From Bacteroidia bacterium (GTDB lineage Bacteria > Bacteroidota > Bacteroidia > B-17B0 > Aurantibacillaceae), in NCBI GenBank assembly GCA_026418315.1, contig JAOABO010000117.1:1-5232 (forward strand): a DNA stretch of 5,232 bases, written 5' to 3'. The notes under the pieces were generated by a model. It did not search any database, was not told where the DNA came from, and saw only the letters and a list, made by a program, of their open reading frames with translations. Below are positions 1-5,064 of this stretch, piece by piece; within the stretch, counting starts at the first letter, position 1, and each line of letters starts with the position of its first letter. A program made the position numbers and the translations under genes.

Positions 1-132
1 AGGGTAGGTCTGCCAAAGACCACAAACTTTACAAGATACAATGTCAAAACTTTCTTTTGAAACAGAATAATCTATACAAACCATTTCACTATTATACTCT
101 TTTGAGTCACAAACAGGGCAATTAAACTCCAT
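1..132 (-). CDS. Probable SAM-dependent methyltransferase, N-terminal zinc ribbon (partial)
   Basis: Reading leftward from an ATG at 132, 44 codons stay open to the window edge, so only the N-terminus is present. The peptide carries two cysteine pairs, CPVC at residues 5-8 and CKVCGL at 34-39, with a DYSVS segment between them and QTYP after them. A short N-terminal zinc ribbon with this spacing, ending in CGL plus an aromatic or proline run, is typical of a family of class I SAM-dependent methyltransferases common in Bacteroidota. The methyltransferase fold itself lies outside the window, so that part is inferred from the family. The gene begins 5 bases after the mnmG stop codon, which implies co-transcription and probably coupled translation. 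No Shine-Dalgarno sequence is visible; the bases before the ATG are A/T only. The substrate is unknown. Another protein with a zinc-ribbon N-terminus remains possible. Confidence 0.6.
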   Translation of the reverse strand, partial: MEFNCPVCDSKEYNSEMVCIDYSVSKESFDIVSCKVCGLWQTYP

Positions 133-137
133 AAAAA

Positions 138-2003
138 TTATTTAATAATGTGCATAAGTAAAATATTAACATCAGCAGGAGAAATTCCTGATATTTTAGA
201 TGCTTCTTCTAAAGTTTGTGGCTTAAACTTTTTCAGCTTTTGTCTGCTTTCATTACTTAAAGAACTTATTCTTTCATAATCAAAATCAGGATTGATACGA
301 ATATTTTTCAGTTTATTCAATCTTTCTACCTGATCTTTTTCTCTTACAATATAATCATTGTATTTAATTAGTATTTCTGCCTGAAAAACAGATTCTTTAT
401 CTTTATTATCTAAAAATGTTTTTAAGCCATGGTCGTATTTACACATATCCTTTAATGTAACTCCCGGACGCGAAAGAATGTTTTCATATCGGATTTTTTG
501 AGAAATCGGGGAGGAGTTGATTTCAGAAAGATAGGCATTAATAATTTGCGGGTCTGTCGAATTGTTTTTTAAATAGTTAATGATTTCCTCTGTTTCTTTA
601 ATTTTTTTTGTTACTTTATCGTATCGCTCTTTAGATGCCAAACCAAGCTGATACGAAAGTGGTGTTAATCTTATATCGGCATTATCTTGCCTTAAAAGCA
701 ATCGGTATTCTGCTCTTGAGGTAAACATTCTGTATGGTTCATCAGTGCCTTTATAAACCAAATCGTCTATTAATACACCTATATAGGCCTCATGTCTTTT
801 TAGTACAAAAGGATCTTTTTCGTTTATTTTTAGGTGTGCGTTGATGCCCGCCATAATGCCTTGTGCAGCTGCCTCTTCATACCCGGTAGTGCCATTGATT
901 TGACCTGCAAAATATAGGTTTTCAATAAGGCGGGTTTCTAATGTTGGGTGTAATTGTGTAGGCGGAAAATAATCATACTCAATAGCATAACCGGGTCTAA
1001 ACATTTTGGCGTTTTCTAATCCTGGTATTTTTCTTAATGCTTTGTATTGAACATCTTCGGGTAAAGAGGTAGAAAATCCGTTCAAATAAACTTCAACTGT
1101 ATTCCAACCTTCTGGTTCTATGAATAATTGATGACGTTCTCTCTCTGAAAAACGAACTATTTTATCTTCAATACTAGGACAATATCTTGGCCCTAATCCT
1201 TGTATTCTGCCAGTAAACATCGGAGATTTATCAAAGCCGCTTTCTAATATTTCATGTACTTGCTTGTTGGTATAAGTAATATAACACGGAAGTTGTTTTT
1301 CTAATGGGCGGGTTTGGTCCGAAAAAGAAAACTTAAATTCAGGAGGGTCGCCATCTTGTTTTTCTAATACAGAGTAGTTAATGGTTCTGCCATCTATACG
1401 GGGTGGTGTGCCTGTTTTCATTCTGCCACTTTCAAATCCAAGAGAAATGAGTTGTTCTGTTATTCCCTTGGCCGCTGGTTCTCCGGTTCTTCCTCCTCCA
1501 AATTGTTTTTCACCAATGTGAATAACCCCGTTCAAGAAAGTACCATTGGTTAGAATAACTGCTTTGGAAAAAAATTTTATTCCCATACCTGTTATTACTC
1601 CCTGTACTCGCTTATCTTTTACAATAATTTCTTTTACCATATCCTGCCAAAAGTCAACATTAGGTGTTTGTTCTAACATTTCTCTCCACTTAGCTGCAAA
1701 CAACATTCTGTCATTCTGAGCACGCGGGCTCCACATAGCAGGGCCTTTGCTTCTGTTTAGCATTCTAAACTGAATAGCAGATAAGTCCGTTACTATACCT
1801 GAATATCCGCCTAATGCATCAATTTCTCTTACTATTTGACCTTTGGCAATACCGCCCATTGCCGGATTACAGCTCATTTGGGCAATGGTTTGCATGTTCA
1901 TTGTGATTAAAAGAACTTTTGAACCCATATTGGCGGCGGCAGCGGCAGCTTCACACCCTGCATGCCCTGCACCTACTACAATAACATCATATTGAAAATC
2001 CAT
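138..2003 (-). CDS. mnmG: tRNA uridine-5-carboxymethylaminomethyl(34) synthesis enzyme MnmG (GidA)
   Basis: This is the FAD-dependent partner of the GTPase MnmE. The cytosolic complex installs the (carboxymethyl)aminomethyl group on C5 of wobble U34 in tRNAs such as Lys(UUU), Glu and Gln, using methylene-tetrahydrofolate and NADH. All family signatures are present: the dinucleotide-binding GAGHAG at residues 11-16, SCNPAMGG at 44-51 with conserved Cys45, GGGRTGEPAAKG at 169-180, RYCPSIEDK at 273-281 with the second conserved Cys275, and AGQINGTTGYEEAAAQG at 366-382. The last ~190 residues form the helical C-terminal region that in the family contacts MnmE and tRNA. At 621 residues it is close to the E. 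coli protein (~629) and appears intact. The ATG at 2003 puts the Rossmann motif at the expected distance from the N-terminus. It follows the response regulator after 25 bases with no clear promoter of its own, so it is probably an internal operon gene. mnmE is not in the window. Confidence 0.97.
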   Translation of the reverse strand: MDFQYDVIVVGAGHAGCEAAAAAANMGSKVLLITMNMQTIAQMSCNPAMGGIAKGQIVREIDALGGYSGIVTDLSAIQFRMLNRSKGPAMWSPRAQNDRMLFAAKWREMLEQTPNVDFWQDMVKEIIVKDKRVQGVITGMGIKFFSKAVILTNGTFLNGVIHIGEKQFGGGRTGEPAAKGITEQLISLGFESGRMKTGTPPRIDGRTINYSVLEKQDGDPPEFKFSFSDQTRPLEKQLPCYITYTNKQVHEILESGFDKSPMFTGRIQGLGPRYCPSIEDKIVRFSERERHQLFIEPEGWNTVEVYLNGFSTSLPEDVQYKALRKIPGLENAKMFRPGYAIEYDYFPPTQLHPTLETRLIENLYFAGQINGTTGYEEAAAQGIMAGINAHLKINEKDPFVLKRHEAYIGVLIDDLVYKGTDEPYRMFTSRAEYRLLLRQDNADIRLTPLSYQLGLASKERYDKVTKKIKETEEIINYLKNNSTDPQIINAYLSEINSSPISQKIRYENILSRPGVTLKDMCKYDHGLKTFLDNKDKESVFQAEILIKYNDYIVREKDQVERLNKLKNIRINPDFDYERISSLSNESRQKLKKFKPQTLEEASKISGISPADVNILLMHIIK

Positions 2004-2028
2004 AATTGCTTAACCAGAATCAAAAAAA

Positions 2029-2799
2029 TTACAATAAATTTAATTTTTGATACACCAAATCTTTGTAATTACCTCCAATGGGAATGGTTTTAGGAAAATT
2101 TTCTAGTATAAGTTCTTGATTTTCAACACCTTGTATTTTATCTGTTCTAACAATAAAAGAACGATGAACTCTTAAAAAATCTTTTTGTCCTAACTTTTCT
2201 TCAATAAACTTCATAGTGGCATGGACAATGTACCTTCCGTGTGTGGTATGGAATGTAACATAATCTTTCAATGCTTCTACAATAAAAATTTCATCAAATT
2301 TTATTCTCACCATTTTACCGCCGGACTTTACAAATATCACATTGCTGGATGCTTCCCGTCCTTGTTTTTCAACAATAGAATACAATATTTCTTTTTCTTT
2401 TTTTCGCTCCAGATCTTTCTTATGCCTGAATAAAGAAATTTCTATTGCTGATATTATATCAGAATTTTTAAAGGGCTTATTAATGTACGCGTATGGTTCT
2501 ACAAGCTTGGCTTTATCTAATGTAGAAATATCAGAATATGCTGTTAAGAAAATAATGGGTATATCATATTCTTCTTTAATTTTATGGGAAAGGTCAATTC
2601 CATTCATGTTGCCTTTTATCATGATATCCATCAATATAACATCGGGGATGTTTTGCGATATATAGTTCAATGCGGTATCTGCATTATTGGCTATACCGGT
2701 TATTTCAAAATTGTTTTTTAATAAAATATTTTGAATGTCTTTAGCTACAATAGATTCATCTTCTACAATTAATACTTTTGTTTTCTTTTCTGCCGACAT
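2029..2799 (-). CDS. LytTR-family response regulator transcription factor (REC-LytTR)
   Basis: This is a two-domain response regulator of 256 residues. The receiver domain (about 7-125) has the acidic pair Glu13-Asp14, phospho-acceptor Asp58 in VILMDIMI, the switch Thr86 in FLTAYSD, and Lys108 in the NKPF motif, so it should be phosphorylatable. A charged, probably coiled-coil linker (about 126-150) leads to a LytTR DNA-binding domain (about 153-256). Its hallmarks are IFIVEALKDYVTFHT around 171-185, FLRVHRSFIV at 208-217, and the final PIGGNYKD segment. LytTR proteins bind direct repeats upstream of target promoters, often for envelope, adhesion or competence functions; the targets here are unknown. 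No histidine kinase is present in the window. The gene starts 21 bases after the TPR-PD40 gene and ends 25 bases before mnmG, so it sits inside the operon. The ATG at 2799 is the natural start, directly before the first receiver strand. Confidence 0.93.
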   Translation of the reverse strand: MSAEKKTKVLIVEDESIVAKDIQNILLKNNFEITGIANNADTALNYISQNIPDVILMDIMIKGNMNGIDLSHKIKEEYDIPIIFLTAYSDISTLDKAKLVEPYAYINKPFKNSDIISAIEISLFRHKKDLERKKEKEILYSIVEKQGREASSNVIFVKSGGKMVRIKFDEIFIVEALKDYVTFHTTHGRYIVHATMKFIEEKLGQKDFLRVHRSFIVRTDKIQGVENQELILENFPKTIPIGGNYKDLVYQKLNLL

Positions 2800-2820
2800 G
2801 ATTGTTGTTTTGTGGTGAAT

Positions 2821-4446
2821 TTATTTCTTGAGTAAAAAATCTTTAACTAAGATGTATGTATCTTCTTTGCCTGTTGGCAAATATATTTTTTCGGACATGC
2901 CCTGAAACCCTTTTGCATTGGCTTTAATAGTATAGCTTTTATCTCCTGCTAATGTCAAAAAATATTCTCCGTTTTCATTGGTTGTTGTAGAATATACTAA
3001 AACATCTTTATCATCATACACTTCAATTTTAGCATCGCTTATACCAAACCCTTCAAAGCCATCTCTAACCGTACCTTTCAGAATGCTTAATCCATTGGAC
3101 AATCTTTCCTTTTTGTTTCCTATCAAAGGATATTCTGAAATATTAATCATATAAATATCTTTTTCTCCTACTCCTCCCGGCCTGTCGCTAGATATGTAGG
3201 CAATTTTTCCGGAAGCATCTATACTTATAGGACCATCATTGAACTCGGTATTGATTGGATAGCCCAAATTTACAGGGGTAGTCCATTGTCCGTTTTCATA
3301 AGTTGTTTTGAATATATCATACCCCCCCATAGAACCAGGGCCATTGGAGGCAAAGAAAAGGGTTTTTCCATCGGGTGCCATAAATAATCCTACTTCATCG
3401 TAAGGAGTATTAACGGTTTTTCCCAAATTGACAGGTTTAGACCATTCTTTGTTGTTGATTTTAGTACTCATCCAAATATCAGAATGACCAAACCCGCCTT
3501 TTCTTTCGCTTGTAAAATAAAGGGTTTTTCCATCGGGCGATAAACATGCTCCGCCTTCCCAATATGTTGAGTTGATGGGCTTACCAATGGGCTCGGGTGT
3601 TTTCCATTTATTTTTCATAACTTTTGAAACAAAAATATCTCCTCCTAAAGACTGATTGTCTTTGGTGTCATTCTTGTATATGAAAATCATTTTTCCATCA
3701 GGAGAAATAGATGTAACAGCATCATGAGCATCGGTATTTACATTACCTGGCACAGGTTGTGCCGGTGTCCACTTTTTATTCACTGTGTCAAATGTAGAAA
3801 TATAAATATCCTGAAAATATTTTCCATCTCCCTCCACATCCATTGGAGAATTGGGGTCTTCGGGCCTGCGGGAATTAAACACCAATATTTTACCATCAGC
3901 AGATATACAAGGGGTGGCATCATCATAAGCACTGTTAATATCTTGCCCCATGTTGATAATACTTACGGGGACAGGAGATTGTTTCATTTGAATGGCATTA
4001 TTGCATTGTGCAATATAAACTTCTACATCACTTTCTTCCAATTGTTTTTTTGAGTTAACTTTTGACTTATATTGATTGAACTTTTCCAATGCTTTTTCAA
4101 AATTACTCTGCTTTTGATATATTAATCCTAAGTATAAATAAGTTTCAGGTATTGCAGCACCATTGCTTTCTGCTTCCTTAAAGTATGTAGCCGCATTTGT
4201 CATATCTCCTATTTCATAATAGCAATATCCAATATAATGTGGAAGTTCAGAATTGGCTGGTGATTTATCATACAACTCTTTGAATTGTTTTATTGCTGAT
4301 TTATATTTTCCACCATACATGGTTTGTTTGGCTAAAATCAATTTAGGGTTATCCAATATATCTATCTTAGCTTTATTCTCTTGTGAAAAAACCAAAACTT
4401 TAATGCTTATTAAAAAAACAAATAAAAGGTAAATCTTCATCTTCAT
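2821..4446 (-). CDS. Exported TPR / PD40 beta-propeller / carboxypeptidase-regulatory-like protein
   Basis: The 541-residue protein begins with a lysine-containing N-terminus and a hydrophobic stretch ending near VFSQEN (about residue 22), a signal peptide directing it to the envelope. Residues ~38-130 hold TPR-like helices (YIGYCYYEIGD, YLGLIYQKQSNFEKAL). Five PD40 propeller repeats follow, at roughly 178-217, 243-274, 298-327, 351-380 and 405-434. They show the pattern SPDGK..hFxSxR, a glycine-rich turn, then DIahs. A carboxypeptidase-regulatory-like Ig-type domain fills ~456-520 (LKGTVRDG, NGEYFLTL). This order matches PorE-like and other OmpA-family proteins of Bacteroidota, but the usual C-terminal OmpA peptidoglycan-binding domain is absent. 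The next gene starts 21 bases after the stop, leaving no room for a frameshifted remnant. I prefer the ATG at 4446; the upstream in-frame GTG at 4464 would add six residues before the signal sequence, and the ATG at 4440 is also possible. It is probably the first gene of the operon. Its precise function is unknown. Confidence 0.88.
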   Translation of the reverse strand: MKMKIYLLFVFLISIKVLVFSQENKAKIDILDNPKLILAKQTMYGGKYKSAIKQFKELYDKSPANSELPHYIGYCYYEIGDMTNAATYFKEAESNGAAIPETYLYLGLIYQKQSNFEKALEKFNQYKSKVNSKKQLEESDVEVYIAQCNNAIQMKQSPVPVSIINMGQDINSAYDDATPCISADGKILVFNSRRPEDPNSPMDVEGDGKYFQDIYISTFDTVNKKWTPAQPVPGNVNTDAHDAVTSISPDGKMIFIYKNDTKDNQSLGGDIFVSKVMKNKWKTPEPIGKPINSTYWEGGACLSPDGKTLYFTSERKGGFGHSDIWMSTKINNKEWSKPVNLGKTVNTPYDEVGLFMAPDGKTLFFASNGPGSMGGYDIFKTTYENGQWTTPVNLGYPINTEFNDGPISIDASGKIAYISSDRPGGVGEKDIYMINISEYPLIGNKKERLSNGLSILKGTVRDGFEGFGISDAKIEVYDDKDVLVYSTTTNENGEYFLTLAGDKSYTIKANAKGFQGMSEKIYLPTGKEDTYILVKDFLLKK

Positions 4447-4494
4447 AATGTATTTATTTTGCACAACAAATTAAGTGAATATTTTGGTAACAAG

Positions 4495-4502
4495 CAAAAA
4501 TA
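4495..4502 (-). promoter_or_regulatory. Candidate -7 element for the leftward operon
   Basis: On the minus strand this reads TATTTTTG, a perfect match to the Bacteroidota -7 consensus TAnnTTTG. It would start transcription near 4488, giving a leader of about 40 bases before the ATG at 4446. I do not find a well-spaced -33 TTG upstream, so the assignment rests on the -7 box and on its position before the first operon gene. Confidence 0.45.
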
Positions 4503-4518
4503 AAAAAACGATTTTTTA

Positions 4519-4551
4519 TTTGGAAATTACAAATTGTTTTATGTATAATTG
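4519..4551 (+). promoter_or_regulatory. Candidate promoter of tRNA-Lys
   Basis: TTTG at 4519-4522 followed after 21 bases by TATAATTG at 4544-4551 resembles the Bacteroidota -33/-7 pair (TTG and TAnnTTTG, about 19-21 bases apart), with one mismatch in the -7 box. Initiation a few bases downstream would leave a short 5' leader before the tRNA at 4568. The region overlaps the zone of the divergent operon promoter. Confidence 0.45.
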
Positions 4552-4567
4552 CAGCCCCAAATAAAAC

Positions 4568-4640
4568 GATTCCGTAGCTCAGTCGGTAGAGCATTACACT
4601 TTTAATGTAAGGGTCCCGGGTTCGAGTCCCGGCGGAATCA
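4568..4640 (+). tRNA. tRNA-Lys (anticodon UUU)
   Basis: The gene is a complete 73-base cloverleaf. Acceptor strand GATTCCG (4568-4574) pairs with CGGAATC (4633-4639), with discriminator A4640. A D-arm with AGCTCAGTCGGTAGAGC follows. The anticodon stem TTACA/TGTAA encloses loop CTTTTAA, giving anticodon TTT at 4601-4603. T-stem CCGGG (4616-4620) and CCCGG (4628-4632) enclose loop TTCGAGT. The CCA end is not encoded: the bases after the discriminator are CAAAAA. UUU anticodons read AAA and AAG, and U34 of this tRNA is a classic MnmE-MnmG target, so the divergent mnmG operon encodes an enzyme acting on it. From the T-loop onward the sequence is repeated 379 bases downstream. Confidence 0.97.
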
Positions 4641-4650
4641 CAAAAAGTTT

Positions 4651-4674
4651 CCCGACAGTGGTCGGGATTTTTTT
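4651..4674 (+). terminator. Intrinsic terminator of tRNA-Lys
   Basis: CCCGAC (4651-4656) and GTCGGG (4661-4666) form a perfect 6-bp GC-rich stem with loop AGTG, followed by A and seven T's (4668-4674). It starts 11 bases after the tRNA. The last T of the tract is also the first base of the TATTTTTG box in front of the GIY-YIG gene. Confidence 0.88.
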
Positions 4675-4681
4675 ATTTTTG
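4674..4681 (+). promoter_or_regulatory. Candidate -7 element for the first GIY-YIG gene
   Basis: TATTTTTG fits TAnnTTTG exactly and is followed by CAGAC and the ATG at 4687. With the usual spacing the transcript would start at or within a couple of bases of the ATG, so the mRNA would be nearly leaderless. No -33 TTG is visible at 19-21 bases upstream, where the terminator stem lies, so this is tentative. Read-through from the tRNA is the alternative. Confidence 0.35.
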
Positions 4682-4686
4682 CAGAC

Positions 4687-4941
4687 ATGTTTTTTGTCTA
4701 TGTCTTATATTCCCCTTTGTTTAGCAAGTTTTACATCGGACAAACCAATCACATCAAAAAACGCTTGTATTACCATAATGCCGGGTATAATAAATCGACT
4801 GCTGCTTACCGCCCCTGGGTATTGAAATGTGTAATTGCAAAAAACTCTCGAGCAGAAGCCCTTACCCTCGAAAAAAAACTTAAAAACCTCAACAAACAAA
4901 AACTAATTAGATTTATCAATAAATACACTCCCGGGTCCTGA
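4687..4941 (+). CDS. Small GIY-YIG nuclease-domain protein, copy 1
   Basis: The 84-residue protein is essentially one GIY-YIG endonuclease domain of the short YhbQ/UPF0213-like kind. FVYVL at residues 3-7 is the GIY strand with Tyr5. FYIGQT at 15-20 is the YIG strand with Tyr16. Arg26 in IKKRL and His30 follow, then the family's G-Y-N-K-S-T-A-A-Y-R-P-W block at 33-44, and RAEALTLEKKLK at 55-66 with the probable metal-binding Glu62. All catalytic positions expected for the family look intact. GIY-YIG domains cut DNA (homing, repair or restriction roles); this one's substrate is unknown. The ATG at 4687 is 12 bases after the terminator T-tract, with no Shine-Dalgarno. The stop codon lies within the first downstream hairpin, and the last codons (Pro-Gly-Ser) read through a copy of the tRNA T-arm 5' half. 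The same gene is repeated downstream, so it is probably the coding part of a mobile or self-amplifying cassette. Confidence 0.85.
   Translation: MFFVYVLYSPLFSKFYIGQTNHIKKRLYYHNAGYNKSTAAYRPWVLKCVIAKNSRAEALTLEKKLKNLNKQKLIRFINKYTPGS
4929..4936 (+). repeat. Copy of the tRNA-Lys T-arm 5' half
   Basis: TCCCGGGT matches tRNA-Lys 4614-4621 exactly, meaning the last base before the T-stem, the T-stem strand CCGGG with its neighbour, and the first T-loop base. In the tRNA the next bases are TCGAGTCC; here these same bases resume only at 5001, after a 64-base double-hairpin insertion. An eight-base match could arise by chance, but its position and GC content in an AT-rich gene end argue against that. 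Confidence 0.6.
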
Positions 4942-4970
4942 CGCAACCTAACTTCGTTATGTTGGTCAGG
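4937..4970. repeat. Imperfect hairpin 1 of the cassette junction
   Basis: CCTGAC (4937-4942) pairs with GTCAGG (4965-4970). CAAC (4944-4947) pairs with GTTG (4961-4964), and TAAC (4949-4952) pairs with GTTA (4956-4959). That gives 14 base pairs with one bulged G (4943), one C-T mismatch and a TTC loop. There is no T-tract after it, so it is not a standard terminator. The stop codon of the GIY-YIG gene lies in its left arm. Confidence 0.8.
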
Positions 4971-5000
4971 ATGCTGACCTTCTTTAAGAAGCGTCAGCAT
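4971..5000. repeat. Hairpin 2 of the cassette junction
   Basis: ATGCTGAC (4971-4978) pairs with GTCAGCAT (4993-5000) over 8 perfect pairs, continued by CTTC (4979-4982) with GAAG (4988-4991), one bulged C (4992) and a TTTAA loop. It abuts hairpin 1 with no base between them and ends exactly where the T-arm sequence resumes. It shares the CTGAC/GTCAG core with hairpin 1. Confidence 0.8.
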
Positions 5001-5020
5001 TCGAGTCCCGGCGGAATCAC
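5001..5020 (+). repeat. Duplicated 3' end of tRNA-Lys (not a full tRNA)
   Basis: These 20 bases repeat tRNA-Lys 4622-4640 plus the next C: T-loop from the second T, T-stem 3' strand and acceptor 3' strand with discriminator A. The D-arm, anticodon arm and 5' acceptor strand are absent, so no tRNA can be made from it. Only the T-stem can still pair, with CCGGG at 4931-4935 across the double hairpin. Confidence 0.9.
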
Positions 5021-5029
5021 AAAAAGTTT

Positions 5030-5052
5030 CCCGACAGTGGTCGGGATTTTTT
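5030..5052 (+). terminator. Duplicated intrinsic terminator (unit 2)
   Basis: The stem CCCGAC (5030-5035) and GTCGGG (5040-5045), loop AGTG and six T's (5047-5052) repeat the tRNA terminator, with one T fewer. Here it would end transcripts leaving the first GIY-YIG gene. Confidence 0.85.
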
Positions 5053-5064
5053 ATTTTTGCAGAC

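Larger units (their letters stand above)
4622..5000 (+). repeat. Tandem cassette, unit 1 (tRNA 3' end + terminator + GIY-YIG gene + double hairpin)
   Basis: This is the first full repeat unit, 379 bases long. It begins inside the tRNA T-loop (TCGAGTCC), contains the rest of the tRNA, terminator, -7 box and a GIY-YIG gene, and ends with a T-arm 5'-half copy (TCCCGGGT, 4929-4936) plus two hairpins. The base before each unit's TCGAGTCC is T in both copies. Further upstream the sequences diverge completely, which places the repeat boundary in the T-loop. Confidence 0.85.

Noticed and set aside
2221..4053. Plus-strand open frames of about 70-109 codons at 2221-2433, 2342-2665 and 3724-4053
   Set aside because: They overlap the clearly coding minus-strand response regulator and TPR-PD40 genes and have no family features.
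4447..4464. GTG at 4464 as the start of the TPR-PD40 protein
   Set aside because: It would add only six polar residues before a normal signal peptide. The ATG at 4446 (or 4440) places the charged N-terminus directly before the hydrophobic stretch, so the GTG was not used.
4937..5000. CRISPR array or ordinary intrinsic terminators
   Set aside because: There are no repeated spacer units, and neither hairpin is followed by a T-tract; the true terminator is the separate CCCGAC/GTCGGG stem.
5001..5020. A second tRNA gene
   Set aside because: Only the 3' end from the T-loop on is present; the 5' acceptor strand, D-arm and anticodon arm are missing.
4622..5020. Integrase-type att sites flanking a classic integrative element
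   Set aside because: The direct repeat of the tRNA end fits an att-like site, but the enclosed 379 bases hold no integrase or recombinase, and the repeat extends through the terminator into the coding gene. A tandem cassette explains more.
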